A stretch of DNA of 64,000 nucleotides from the NCBI RefSeq assembly GCF_918797525.1, contig NZ_OU963893.1, forward strand, positions 2,232,001-2,296,000. Reading direction: 5' to 3'. The translations under genes and the position numbers were made by a program. The notes under the pieces are model-generated. The model was not told the origin of the DNA. It searched no databases and saw nothing but the letters and a program-made list of their open reading frames with translations. This DNA comes from an unidentified bacterial endosymbiont (lineage in GTDB: Bacteria; Pseudomonadota; Gammaproteobacteria; Enterobacterales; Enterobacteriaceae). This document shows, piece after piece, positions 55,966 to 64,000 of this stretch (position 1 is the stretch's first letter; every line of letters starts with the position of its first letter).

Positions 55966-55978
55966 GTGACAGTGTCAC
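55966..55978. promoter_or_regulatory. matS site for MatP
   Basis: GTGACAGTGTCAC fits the matS consensus GTGACRNYGTCAC at every position. MatP binds such sites to organise the Ter macrodomain and tether it to the divisome. It lies in the gap between osmY and the DUF1275 gene, in agreement with the Ter site and tus at 13 kb. Confidence 0.9.
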
Positions 55979-56009
55979 ATGGCGTGAAGATTAATCACGC
56001 CAGTGAGTC

Positions 56010-56753
56010 TTATCTGCCGAGGGGGGCGCGGACTTTTCGAACCCGTAGCGAAACGCGAACAACGGAGAAGCTGGCAATAAACACCAGCATGATTCCCAGC
56101 GCCAGCATCGCGTTAAAGCCAAACCACCTGAACAGTATTAGCCCGGCAATACCGCCGGTAATAAACGAGAACAGGGTGGTTAAATGTGTTTTGAGCTGAC
56201 TGCGTTGCGCTGCCGTATCTTTGGAAAAGTCCCGGCGTAACATGGCAACCATAACGGACGCCAACGCGATACCCGCGTCGGTTAGTGTTCCGGTAATGTG
56301 AGTGGATCTCACCCTACCGCCGGAAAGCTGGGTTGAGGTTGAATTATGGATCCCCATCAGTCCGCAGAGAAAAACAATGATTTCACGGTTGGTCGTGAGC
56401 GCATGAAAGAACATTTCGTAAACGGAAACGCCTGTCAGTAATAATCCTTCAACGAACAGAACCTGACAAAAAATAAGCCGGACGTTATGAATGATGCCCC
56501 AAAGAATCATCATCCGCGCAACGATTGCCCCCGTCAAAAACGCCAGGATGAGGGTGGCAAAGAAGAGTATATCCGTCAAATCGGTGGAGGACACTTCGCT
56601 GGTTAGCTGTGAGGTGTTGCCCGTCATATGGGAAGGGAAGAAGCCAAATGCGCCCAGCGCAATGGCATTCAGTAATCCTGCAGAGGTCGCCAGCCAGAGA
56701 GCAAGCCGGCGATCCTCCTTGTGCGTTCGTTCTTTCTTGAGTTTAATCAGCAA
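56010..56753 (-). CDS. DUF1275 (YoaK-like) membrane protein
   Basis: Membrane protein of 247 residues with about six helices, of the DUF1275 family. Typical motifs are SAGLLNAIALGAFGFFPSHMTGNTSQL at the start and the inner repeat GIHNSTSTQLSGGRVRSTHITGTLTD. TTG 56753 is preferred since CGGAGG lies six bases before it; there is no ATG in the first 70 residues that would keep the family N-terminus. Function is not known; a transport role is plausible. It stands alone. Confidence 0.85.
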   Translation of the reverse strand: MLIKLKKERTHKEDRRLALWLATSAGLLNAIALGAFGFFPSHMTGNTSQLTSEVSSTDLTDILFFATLILAFLTGAIVARMMILWGIIHNVRLIFCQVLFVEGLLLTGVSVYEMFFHALTTNREIIVFLCGLMGIHNSTSTQLSGGRVRSTHITGTLTDAGIALASVMVAMLRRDFSKDTAAQRSQLKTHLTTLFSFITGGIAGLILFRWFGFNAMLALGIMLVFIASFSVVRVSLRVRKVRAPLGR

Positions 56754-56972
56754 AGAATACCTCCGGTTTGAGCTTTGCCTGAATAAACAGGCTAGCAAAG
56801 CCGTTTCTCTGGATGACCAGGACAGAGCTTAATTATTAAGGCTCCGGAGCATATTCGCGGTTTAGTAATTAATTAAATTAACCCTTTTATTAGCGCGGCT
56901 ATCATGGCTTTGCTATCTTTTGTCTGCAAGCTTTGCCACTAAGCGGCTAACAACGATATAGAAACAGGACAC
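56754..56972. other. Intergenic region upstream of the DUF1275 gene
   Basis: AT-rich gap that includes the DUF1275 ribosome site and probably its promoter. I see no gene and no named site in the rest. Confidence 0.4.
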
Positions 56973-57002
56973 AAAAAAATCCCCGCACTCACTGTGTGCG
57001 GG
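56973..57002 (-). terminator. Terminator downstream of the DUF4354-like gene
   Basis: On the minus strand CCCGCAC and GTGCGGG pair around a seven-base loop and are followed by ATTTTTTT. It lies about 80 bases after the gene at 57085. Confidence 0.8.
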
Positions 57003-57084
57003 TAAGTCTATATAACCCTGATGATGGCTAAATATCTCTTCTCTTTATAGCGATCTGCGCCAAAAAATGTTACCAGAGGGAATG

Positions 57085-57486
57085 TTAACGCTCCTGGTCC
57101 TTACAATCGGTAGTCCATTTCACAAATGTTGCGTTATATACTGCATCAGTGTCACTGACAAAGGATGCCTCACCTGATTTGGCCTCATTCGACAACAATT
57201 TCCCAAGCAGCTCGGAATCTGTCATTCGCAACTCGAAACCTTTTCCTTGGGTATCGAAGGCTTTGTAACACCCGTTATGCCCGATTAACTCAACGGGTGA
57301 TTTGTCTTTATTTATCACCGTCAAATTAAATGTTTTTTCATACATGGGTTTGCCTTTAACGACAACAGTCCCTTCAGAGGAGGGAATAGCCTGTATAACG
57401 AGCTTCTGCTCAATGTCATTGGCTGCGGTAGCGACGAATGATAACAGCGTAAGTGTTGGCAAAAGGACGAAAGCTATCTTTCTCAT
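57085..57486 (-). CDS. Small secreted protein, possibly DUF4354 type
   Basis: Protein of 133 residues with a signal peptide (MRKIAFVLLPTLTLLSFVATA). The mature part is predicted beta-sandwich, with strands such as KTFNLTVINKDKSPVEL, and has two Cys (NGCYKAFD and TTDCKDQ), which probably form a disulfide in the periplasm. It resembles the DUF4354 family as far as I recall, but this should be taken as a suggestion. A terminator follows, and the gene is alone. Confidence 0.7.
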   Translation of the reverse strand: MRKIAFVLLPTLTLLSFVATAANDIEQKLVIQAIPSSEGTVVVKGKPMYEKTFNLTVINKDKSPVELIGHNGCYKAFDTQGKGFELRMTDSELLGKLLSNEAKSGEASFVSDTDAVYNATFVKWTTDCKDQER

Positions 57487-57987
57487 AAAAATTCCCTTAA
57501 ATATGTTGAGCCTGACGTCATTTTCTGGACAGGGTTATCTATAGCAGCTTTAGTTTAAACAAAATGTATACAGACACAGGCATATAAGCTATACCTTTTT
57601 TAAATGTGATAAGGTTCACGATGAAAGCATGCGCAATAATGAATGCCCGTCTTAGCCTCTCCCGGGTATAAACGCTTTTGGTCTTAAGAAAATTCCTATG
57701 CGCTATACATATCACCACACTCTTATAAGTCATTTCTGGGGTTTAGCGTAGGTGGAATCTCCTAAAAACTAAATGCGAGATAAACAAAAACTTTAAAAGT
57801 GAAATATTTACTTTGCTGACATTAGCGTTACTTTGGCCTGCGAATAATCACACCAGATACTAACGCAATAAAAAAATCTTTATTTATCATTGATAACGAC
57901 TTAGTTCATTTTATTAGCAATGTTAATTTCGATCATTCAATGTTTTTTGATAGTCTATAGCTATCAAAATCAAATTTTTGATCGCTG
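57487..57987 (+). other. AT-rich intergenic region
   Basis: About 500 bases between divergent genes. Short open frames occur but none has a ribosome site or a protein-like composition. The low GC suggests H-NS-type foreign DNA linked to the envelope genes to the right. Confidence 0.45.
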
Positions 57988-58016
57988 TTGACAATTCACA
58001 TTGTGAGGAAGATTAT
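57988..58016 (+). promoter_or_regulatory. Sigma-70 promoter of the TupA-like/ArnT-like pair
   Basis: TTGACA (57988-57993), a 17-base spacer and GATTAT (58011-58016) give a good promoter about 115 bases before the first start codon. Confidence 0.65.
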
Positions 58017-58131
58017 TCCGCCAGTCTGAAGTTGAGGTCAGAATCGGTAATTGGCAATACGCACAGGATTTTTCTGTCTTTTCTGGTGTGGGAAATCCTG
58101 GGTGCGAGAAAATAGGGTAAAGGGAATTTTT

Positions 58132-59121
58132 ATGCGAGATTGTAATAAAAAAACTAATTGGCTCATGAAGTCCGTAGAACTAAAGTTTAAAATTTTTCGC
58201 TGTTTTTTTTCAAATGATATTAAGTACAAGTCCAGGAAACATACTAAAGACTTTGGCCACGCTCCGAACTTAGTTAATCCTAAAACATTTAATGAGAAAA
58301 TTATTTTCAGAATGCTTTATGAAGATAACGCCAGTTATACGCTTTTGGCGGATAAAGTAAATGCAAAGTTTTATGTTTCCAGCATTATAGGTTCTCAATA
58401 TGTTGTGCCTGTTATAGGTGTTTATGAAAAATTTGATGATATCGATTTTGAAAAATTGCCTGTTTCATTTGTACTAAAATGCAGTCATGACAGTGAAAGT
58501 TGCATTATTTGCCATGACAAAAGGTTCTTTGATAAAGAAGAGGCAAGGAAGAAGATGCATTTTTGCCTCAGTAGAAATATGTATCATACAACCCGGGAAA
58601 AACACTACCGGTACATTGAACCGGTCATTGTTTGCGAAGAGTATCTGGATGTATATAAACATAAAAAAAGAGATTTAACACCAGAGCTGTACCGGGTTCA
58701 TTGTTTTGATAGTATTCCTAAATTCATCGAGGCTGATTTTACTGACAGTAGCGGAAAGGAGTTTGTTAATGTTTATAATGATAATTGGGAGCTTCAGGAT
58801 GTTACAGTTGGCTTCCCTAATAAAACAGAAAATATTGCCTGCCCGCAAGAGTTAAAAGAGTTGCTCAGACTGTCAACCATTCTTGCCGGGAAATTTGATT
58901 ATGTGAGACTGGATTGGTTTGTGGTTGACGGTTCTCTCTTTTTTAGTGAATTTACATTCACTCCTTGCTCTGGAAGGATGAAGTTCCATCCTGTTGATTT
59001 CGATGCCGTTTTTGGTTCGTACTGGAATCAGGGTGTCTACGCGCGTAATAATATCAGATTTGCCTCTAATGAAATGGCTGGTCGAGATAGCTGGCTTGAT
59101 AACCATCAATCTGAGAAATAA
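58132..59121 (+). CDS. TupA-like ATP-grasp protein
   Basis: Protein of 329 residues of the TupA-like ATP-grasp family, often found in capsule, O-antigen and teichuronopeptide loci, where it joins an acidic residue to a sugar polymer. Motifs include [38 protein letters not shown] for nucleotide binding, and [28 protein letters not shown] with the metal-binding Asp and Glu. ATG 58132 has AAGGG eight bases upstream; upstream in-frame residues are rejected. Low GC. The ArnT-like gene starts five bases after its stop, so the two should act together on an envelope glycan. Confidence 0.85.
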   Translation: MRDCNKKTNWLMKSVELKFKIFRCFFSNDIKYKSRKHTKDFGHAPNLVNPKTFNEKIIFRMLYEDNASYTLLADKVNAKFYVSSIIGSQYVVPVIGVYEKFDDIDFEKLPVSFVLKCSHDSESCIICHDKRFFDKEEARKKMHFCLSRNMYHTTREKHYRYIEPVIVCEEYLDVYKHKKRDLTPELYRVHCFDSIPKFIEADFTDSSGKEFVNVYNDNWELQDVTVGFPNKTENIACPQELKELLRLSTILAGKFDYVRLDWFVVDGSLFFSEFTFTPCSGRMKFHPVDFDAVFGSYWNQGVYARNNIRFASNEMAGRDSWLDNHQSEK

Positions 59122-59126
59122 GTGTT

Positions 59127-60659
59127 ATGAAATCTGCACGCTATGGGTTTGCACTTTTTGTATTATTTATTTTTTACTACCTTATTCCGATTGATGCCCG
59201 TCTATTATGGCAGCCGGATGAAACGCGGTATGCGGAGATTAGCCGGGAAATGCTGGTATCAGGAGATTGGGTCGTCCCCCATTTTCTCGGGCTTCGGTAC
59301 TTTGAAAAACCGATAAGTGGATACTGGATAAACAGTATTGGACAAATGTTGTTTGGTCATAGCAATTTTGCCGTACGTTCAGGTGCAATATTTTCAACAG
59401 GGCTAACGGTATTAATGGTGATGTGGTTGACTCAGCATATCTGGCGAGACGGAAAAAGTGCACTGTTTGCAGGCACAATTTATCTGACGCTGTTTTTGGT
59501 CTACAGCGTGGGAACTTATGCCGTTCTTGACCCCATCGTGACCCTTTGGCTGGTTGCAGCAATGTGCAGCTTTTGGTGCGCTGCTCAGGCAAAGACGACG
59601 GCCAGAAAAGCAGGGGGGTATTTTCTTCTGGGAGCGGCCTGCGGCCTGGGGGTGATGACCAAAGGATTTCTCGCGCTGGCGGTGCCAGTGCTTAGCGTAT
59701 TGCCCTGGGTTATTATCCAGAAGAGATGGAAAGAGGTGTTGATTTTTGGGTGGCTGGCGGTCGTTAGCTGTGCACTCATTGTCCTGCCCTGGGGGCTGGC
59801 AATTGCGCAACGTGAACCTGATTTCTGGCGTTATTTCTTCTGGGTTGAGCATATCCAGCGTTTTGCTCAGAGCGACGCTCAGCACAAAGCCCCCTTCTGG
59901 TTCTATTTGCCGGTTATTGCCGCAGGGGCTCTTCCCTGGTTAGGTTTACTGCCTGGAGCGCTTCGCCATGGCTGGCGTGAAAAGGCGAATGGAGGAGCAG
60001 GATTATATCTGCTTGGCTGGACTGTTATGCCGTTTCTCTTTTTTAGTATCGGGAAAGGAAAATTACTAACCTATATTCTGCCCTGTATGGCGCCACTGGC
60101 AATATTGATTGCTCAGTATGCCGTCGGGGCTGGGGATAAATGTTGGCGCGCCCTGCGGATCAATGCGGGTATCAATGTGTGCTTTGGCTTAACGGGCATC
60201 ATTGCCGCGCTTATTGTTTCTCCCTGGGGGTTACTTGAGGATCCGCTCTGGGACGGGGATGAGCTTTATAAAGTGCTAAATGCAGTTATTGCATTTCTTA
60301 TCTGGGCGGTAGTGGGCGGGTTAACACTACAGCAGTGTAAGAAACGTTGGGGGTGGGCAGCCCTGTGTCCATTAGGTTTAGCATTGCTTATCGGTTTTAT
60401 GATACCGGACCGGGTGGTGAATTCTGAACAACCACAGTTGCTGGCTGAAACGTATCGCGACGCATTGAAGGAGAGTCAATTCGTACTGACTAATAATGTC
60501 GGAGTGGCCTCCACGCTGGCATGGGAACTTGAACGCAGCGACATTACCCTTTTTGATCAGGTTGGTGAGCTAAAATATGGCCTTAATTATCCCGATGGAG
60601 AAGGGCGATTTGTGGCAAAAACCGATTTTACACAATGGCTGGCTGAGCACCGAAAATAA
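59127..60659 (+). CDS. arnT: ArnT-like lipid A aminoarabinose/glycosyl transferase, cut by an in-frame stop
   Basis: Integral membrane transferase of the ArnT/PMT family, which moves a sugar from an undecaprenyl carrier to lipid A. The 510 residues contain about twelve helices and the first-loop motif [16 protein letters not shown] with the catalytic Asp/Glu, followed by [11 protein letters not shown]. Translation stops at TAA 60657-60659, but the same frame goes on for 47 codons (DTVALVILFSKDERIENS to GRLAYFQYLPHAL) to a TAA at 60801-60803, and this tail matches the C-terminal end of full ArnT proteins. It is thus a 557-residue gene with one nonsense codon, lacking its last periplasmic strands. 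No arnBCADEF genes are near, so it may be a second, specialised ArnT. Confidence 0.85.
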   Translation: MKSARYGFALFVLFIFYYLIPIDARLLWQPDETRYAEISREMLVSGDWVVPHFLGLRYFEKPISGYWINSIGQMLFGHSNFAVRSGAIFSTGLTVLMVMWLTQHIWRDGKSALFAGTIYLTLFLVYSVGTYAVLDPIVTLWLVAAMCSFWCAAQAKTTARKAGGYFLLGAACGLGVMTKGFLALAVPVLSVLPWVIIQKRWKEVLIFGWLAVVSCALIVLPWGLAIAQREPDFWRYFFWVEHIQRFAQSDAQHKAPFWFYLPVIAAGALPWLGLLPGALRHGWREKANGGAGLYLLGWTVMPFLFFSIGKGKLLTYILPCMAPLAILIAQYAVGAGDKCWRALRINAGINVCFGLTGIIAALIVSPWGLLEDPLWDGDELYKVLNAVIAFLIWAVVGGLTLQQCKKRWGWAALCPLGLALLIGFMIPDRVVNSEQPQLLAETYRDALKESQFVLTNNVGVASTLAWELERSDITLFDQVGELKYGLNYPDGEGRFVAKTDFTQWLAEHRK

Positions 60660-60828
60660 GACACCGTTGCTCTGGTTATTTTGTTCTCGAAAGATGAACG
60701 CATTGAAAATTCTACTTTACCTAAACCAGACTGCATTTATGTTCAGGGAAGACTGGCATATTTCCAGTATTTACCGCATGCGTTAAAAGGGGTGGCCTGC
60801 TAAAAGCCTGTATGAATCAGCAAGAAAT

Positions 60829-60853
60829 AAGCCACCTGCCGGGCAGGTGGCTT
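60829..60853. terminator. Terminator between the ArnT-like gene and the BOF gene
   Basis: AAGCCACCTGCC and GGCAGGTGGCTT form a 12-base-pair stem with a one-base loop (three bases when strain is considered). It lies between convergent genes and can serve both. Confidence 0.8.
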
Positions 60854-60873
60854 GTCAGCCAGACTATTTTGAA

Positions 60874-61194
60874 TTATTTAAGGATACGCAGATGGTCAAC
60901 ATCTATTTCAGTGCGGCCATCATTTTTGTCGACATCACCGACAATGCGCACCTGTCTGCCGATAAGCGATCCTTCGTCGTCGTCATCAACGTCGATTCGT
61001 ATTTTGCCGGTGCTGTCCTGCAACCAATACCGATCATCATCACCGGCACGGCTGGTAATTTTGCCTTCCAGTGTGACTCGCGCATCATCACGCATTTCTT
61101 TCGCTTGCTTAATAGTCGAAACATCCCGGGCCAGCGCATTATTCGCTACCAGGCATCCTCCCAGCAGTGCTATCAAACCCAGATACTTTTTCAT
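60874..61194 (-). CDS. BOF-family periplasmic protein (YgiW/YdeI-like)
   Basis: Secreted OB-fold protein of 106 residues, with a signal peptide MKKYLGLIALLGGCLVANNALA. The family is induced by stress (hydrogen peroxide, Cd2+, acid) and in Salmonella YdeI protects against antimicrobial peptides with the porin OmpD. Motifs: VTLEGKI, YWLQDSTGKIRIDVDDDD, GRQVRIVGDVDKN and TEIDVDHLRIL. It is somewhat shorter than YgiW and YdeI. ATG 61194 gives the signal peptide; a start three codons earlier is possible. Confidence 0.85.
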   Translation of the reverse strand: MKKYLGLIALLGGCLVANNALARDVSTIKQAKEMRDDARVTLEGKITSRAGDDDRYWLQDSTGKIRIDVDDDDEGSLIGRQVRIVGDVDKNDGRTEIDVDHLRILK

Positions 61195-61439
61195 TGAGAT
61201 CATCCTTGTCGATAAAATATGAAATACGGCTCCCTGAGAGAGACACAGGGGAAAATCAGTAGCCTCTGACTGCTTTAGCGGTAAATGTAAATAAGTTGTA
61301 TGAGCTGATGGGATTATAAATAATTTCTGTTAAGTAAAAAGCGTGAAACTTCTTAAAGTGAGGTGAAAAAGTGCCATGCCGTGTTGGGGACCGAGTCGTG
61401 CACTGGCTTGCTCAGCAGGTGTGAGCAAGTCAGCGGGGT

Positions 61440-62054
61440 TCATCGGTAAAGCGTTTTTTCGGCAACAGGAATGAGCAGCGTGGAGCGCCAGTCCGCCAGC
61501 GTCATTACGGCGAGTTCGCCCAGCGCATGATAAAACGGGTGTCCGGCCTTTTCGCTAAAGGCCGCGAGAAAACGCGTGCTCCACGGCAGCAGATGCCAGG
61601 CCAGAAGCTGGTCACGTTGTGCATCCCGGCTATTCTCCGCAAGCCATGCGGCCAGCAGCAGTAAGGTGCCAAAGTGATCTTCCGGTTCGTTCTGTCGCAT
61701 CTCAAAGGCGATGTTGTTCTCCCGCATCCACTGGCGCAGCGCGAGGGTTGAGTCGCCAAACAGCACCGATTCGCGATCCAGCCAGACGGAACCCCAGGGG
61801 GGTGCGGGTAGGGCGAAAGGTCCAATAAACAGGCGCTGCCAGGCCTCGGTTAATGGCTCACTGGCGGAGGCTTTAAACGCTTCAGCCACTGGCTTTAGTC
61901 GCTCTGCCTGCAGCGGCCACTCTTCCAGCCAGCCGTCCGTCGTCAGGGCATCCACCAGCGGTGCGGCCTGCTCGCTGTCAGGCGCGAAATAAAACAGTGC
62001 CCCCAGTACCCGCGCGCTAAACGCGAACGACTCACTATCTGAGATTTCTTTCAT
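61440..62054 (-). CDS. dmsD: Tat proofreading chaperone DmsD
   Basis: DmsD binds the twin-arginine leader of DmsA/YnfE/YnfF and guides cofactor loading before export. The 204-residue all-helical product has the E. coli length and the family region WQRLFIGPFALPAPPWGSVWLD, then EPEDHFGTLLLLAAWL. It is the last gene of the dms-type operon, 42 bases after dmsC. Confidence 0.95.
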   Translation of the reverse strand: MKEISDSESFAFSARVLGALFYFAPDSEQAAPLVDALTTDGWLEEWPLQAERLKPVAEAFKASASEPLTEAWQRLFIGPFALPAPPWGSVWLDRESVLFGDSTLALRQWMRENNIAFEMRQNEPEDHFGTLLLLAAWLAENSRDAQRDQLLAWHLLPWSTRFLAAFSEKAGHPFYHALGELAVMTLADWRSTLLIPVAEKTLYR

Positions 62055-62096
62055 TACACTCTTCCTTACTGGCGCGGGTTACCCCGCGTGCCTGCA

Positions 62097-62951
62097 TTAA
62101 CCCGCAATAGCCAAACCCGCAGTCATATGCATACCATAAAACAGGCCGCGACCCATCAGCTCCCCCAGCACAACCAGCACCACGCCCGCGAACAGGCCAG
62201 GGATTTTCGGCTCCTGACGGCGGATTAACGGGCACAGCCAGCAGCCTAATCCGGCGGCGATCAGTGCGATACGCCAGATTTGCCATGTACCGTAATCCGG
62301 CAGTAGTTCGCTCGCCTGCTGTACAGAACTGTGGATTGTCGCGAGGTCATTGCTTTGCAGCACAATAACCGCCACGCAGACCAACAGCGCCAGCACGCTG
62401 ACGGAGGCGGCAAGGCTACCTTTAAATGTCGCTTTTGCCAGCCGAAGCAGCAGGGCTGCAAACAGCGTACCGCCGAGAACCAGCGTCAGGAAGAACGCCA
62501 GGGTGGTGTAACCCGTGTACCAGGTCGGGACGGTATCAATCTGATAAACCCGCGTCATGGCCCAGACAAAGACTATCCCCAGTATCTGACCGATGAGCAG
62601 CCATATTTTACCCAGCGCAGGCGGCATTTTACCCAGAACAGATACCAGCCACCAGAAACCGCCAACGGCAAAGAAGATGGAACCTGCCGCGATCTCATTG
62701 CTCAACGCTGAAGCACCAACGCGATTGAGGGAGTTAAATGCGCGCAGGGGCGAACCAAGATGTAGTACCGACGCCATAAACCCAATACCCATCACCAGCC
62801 ACAGAAAGAACATGCTGCGCACGATCCGGGCTTTTACCGCCTCATCCTTTTCGTTAAACCAGACGAAACCCATCACAATTAGCGCACCGGCGACGCACTG
62901 TCCAAAAACGGTGAAGATCACCAGCGGCCATTCATGCCATCCACTTTCCAT
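62097..62951 (-). CDS. dmsC: DMSO reductase-type membrane anchor DmsC/YnfH
   Basis: Integral membrane subunit of 284 residues with eight helices that anchors the reductase and oxidises menaquinol. Length matches E. coli YnfH. ATG 62951 (MESGWHEWPLVIFTVFGQ) is just before the dmsB stop, so the two are coupled. Motifs SVLHLGSPLRAFNSLNRVG and LSNEIAAGSIFF are typical. With dmsD following directly, the operon is of the ynfEFGH-dmsD type; the symbol ynfH would be equally good. Confidence 0.93.
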   Translation of the reverse strand: MESGWHEWPLVIFTVFGQCVAGALIVMGFVWFNEKDEAVKARIVRSMFFLWLVMGIGFMASVLHLGSPLRAFNSLNRVGASALSNEIAAGSIFFAVGGFWWLVSVLGKMPPALGKIWLLIGQILGIVFVWAMTRVYQIDTVPTWYTGYTTLAFFLTLVLGGTLFAALLLRLAKATFKGSLAASVSVLALLVCVAVIVLQSNDLATIHSSVQQASELLPDYGTWQIWRIALIAAGLGCWLCPLIRRQEPKIPGLFAGVVLVVLGELMGRGLFYGMHMTAGLAIAG

Positions 62952-62952
62952 C

Positions 62953-63570
62953 TCATACCTCCTTCGGGTTTGCCAGGTAGCCGGTGGTATCACCTGTTGG
63001 CCGGCTGTTGGCGTTCGGTTTAATCACCATGTTCGGCTGCGTAAAATGGGCGGACGGCAGCGGTGCGACGGCGGCCAGCTTGCCGTGTTTTTTGCGCAGT
63101 TCCTCGATGGGGGCAAAATCCAGCGCACGCAGCGGGCAGGACTCGACGCAAATCGGCTTTTTACCGTCGGCGACGCGGGTATGGCAGCCATCGCACTTGG
63201 TCATGTGGCCTTTGGCTGCATTGTACTGCGGTGCGCCGTACGGGCAGGCCATATGGCAGTAGCGACAGCCGATGCAGACCTCTTCGTCCACCACCACAAA
63301 GCCGTCGTCACGCTTGTGCATCGCCCCGCTCGGACACACTTTGGTACAGGCCGGATCTTCGCAGTGATTGCAGGCAATCGACAGGTAATAGGCAAACACA
63401 TTCTGATGCCAGACGCCGTTGTCCTCCTGCCAGTCGCCCCCCGCGTATTCGTAAACACGGCGGAAGCTGACGTCCGGGGTTAAGTCTTTGTAATCTTTAC
63501 AGGCCAGCTCGCAGGTTTTGCACCCGGTGCACCGGCTGGAATCAATATAAAATCCATACTGGGTTGTCAT
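62953..63570 (-). CDS. dmsB: DMSO reductase-type iron-sulfur subunit DmsB/YnfG
   Basis: Electron-transfer subunit of 205 residues with four [4Fe-4S] clusters. The Cys groups are CTGCKTCELAC, CNHCEDPACTKVC, CIGCRYCHMAC and CDGCHTRVADGKKPICVESC. It passes electrons from the membrane subunit to the molybdenum subunit. No signal of its own; it is exported with DmsA. The symbol ynfG is equally valid. Confidence 0.95.
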   Translation of the reverse strand: MTTQYGFYIDSSRCTGCKTCELACKDYKDLTPDVSFRRVYEYAGGDWQEDNGVWHQNVFAYYLSIACNHCEDPACTKVCPSGAMHKRDDGFVVVDEEVCIGCRYCHMACPYGAPQYNAAKGHMTKCDGCHTRVADGKKPICVESCPLRALDFAPIEELRKKHGKLAAVAPLPSAHFTQPNMVIKPNANSRPTGDTTGYLANPKEV

Positions 63571-63580
63571 CGGTTACTCC

Positions 63581-64000
63581 TTACGCCTTTTCAATTTGCA
63601 CCAGATTAGTGTGCTGCGGGTTGCCTTTTGCCAGCGGCGACGGACGGTGCGTGGTTAAGGTGTTGATACACGAACCGTGGTCCACGCGATCGCCGTTCAT
63701 GTTGGCGTCGTGCCAGGCACCCTGACCCATAGCGCTGACGCCGGGCATGATGCGTGGCGTGACCTTTGCCGGAATACGCACTTCGCCGCGATTGTTAAAG
63801 ACGCGTACGCTATCACCGTTTTTGATGCCACGTTTTTCTGCATCGACAGGGTTGATCCACACTTCCTGACGGCAGGCGGCTTTCAGCACATCGACGTTGC
63901 CGTAGCTGGAGTGGGTGCGTGCTTTAAAGTGGAAACCAAACAACTGCAGTGGGAAGGTGCTGCGCGCTGGCGAATCCCAGCCGTCGAACGTGGAGGCATA
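63581..64000 (-). CDS. dmsA: DMSO reductase-type molybdopterin subunit, 3' end only
   Basis: C-terminal 139 codons of the catalytic subunit; the gene continues past the right edge of the window. The molybdopterin-dinucleotide-binding domain is visible (ARTHSSYGNVDVLKAA, QEVWINPVDAEKRGIKNGD, VRVFNNRGEVRIPAKVTPRI, and MGQGAWHD near the end). It ends ten bases before dmsB. Whether it is DmsA, YnfE or YnfF cannot be said from the fragment. FNR and NarL control is expected from E. coli. Confidence 0.93.
   Translation of the reverse strand, partial: YASTFDGWDSPARSTFPLQLFGFHFKARTHSSYGNVDVLKAACRQEVWINPVDAEKRGIKNGDSVRVFNNRGEVRIPAKVTPRIMPGVSAMGQGAWHDANMNGDRVDHGSCINTLTTHRPSPLAKGNPQHTNLVQIEKA

Noticed and set aside
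57539..57733. 64-codon frame in the AT-rich gap left of the TupA-like gene
   Set aside because: No ribosome site and composition typical for AT-rich intergenic DNA.
62593..63483. 296-codon open frame antisense to dmsC and dmsB
   Set aside because: Both dms genes are clear, with all cluster Cys in place; the opposite frame is a shadow.

Overview
The window is chromosomal DNA from a member of the Enterobacteriaceae, most like Enterobacter or a close relative such as Lelliottia or Leclercia. Most backbone proteins are near-identical in length and sequence to E. coli or Salmonella proteins (FumA, FumC, Tus, RstA/RstB, PntAB, Fnr, UspE, Mlc, DmsBCD), and the Salmonella-type OsmVWXY osmoprotectant transporter sits beside mlc-bioD. 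I cannot name the species. The region belongs to the replication terminus: it holds tus with a Ter site matching E. coli TerB over 20 bases, and a perfect-consensus matS site for MatP.

Layout. 1-6.5 kb: a co-oriented tandem array of five related genes, the first incomplete and decayed. Each has an N-terminal leucine-rich segment and three or four repeats of a roughly 70-residue, helix-turn-helix-like module; I know no described family with this architecture. 6.5-15 kb: backbone ydgA, manA, fumA, fumC, tus, Ter, rstB. 15-18.6 kb: an insertion carrying two pentapeptide-repeat genes (one broken), a small gene and an IS5-family element; it separates rstB from rstA. 18.6-31.4 kb: backbone rstA, ydgC, folM, ydgI, ydgH, pntAB, uspE, fnr, ogt (frameshifted), the sRNA McaS, smrA, pdxI. 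31.8-42.1 kb: an accessory stretch with an M24-like protein, a secreted lectin-like protein, a DedA protein, the SOS operon umuDC with its LexA box, a molybdopterin-like protein with a GGDEF-EAL protein, yajD, an ERIC repeat, a gene whose N-terminus looks like a Salmonella SPI-2 type III effector, and an IS50-end-like palindrome. 42.1-55.8 kb: backbone tqsA, mdtJI, ydgD, ydgU, asr, an M32 carboxypeptidase, ynfM, ynfL, mlc, bioD2, osmVWXY. 55.9-61.2 kb: matS, a DUF1275 protein, a TupA-like/ArnT-like envelope pair (ArnT has an internal stop) and a BOF protein. 61.4-64 kb: dmsD, dmsC, dmsB and the 3' part of dmsA.

Themes. Anaerobic and redox physiology dominates the backbone (fnr with its own FNR box, fumarases, transhydrogenase, DMSO reductase). 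The RstA target asr is in the same window as the split rstA/rstB pair and keeps an RstA box. Three accessory families resemble pieces of type III effectors (IpaH/SspH-like LRR, PipB-like pentapeptides, SPI-2 effector N-terminus), but no secretion apparatus is present. The tandem LRR/HTH-like array and the SPI-2-like effector are the strongest candidates for undescribed biology.

All gene identifications rest on sequence recognition from memory; no database search was run.
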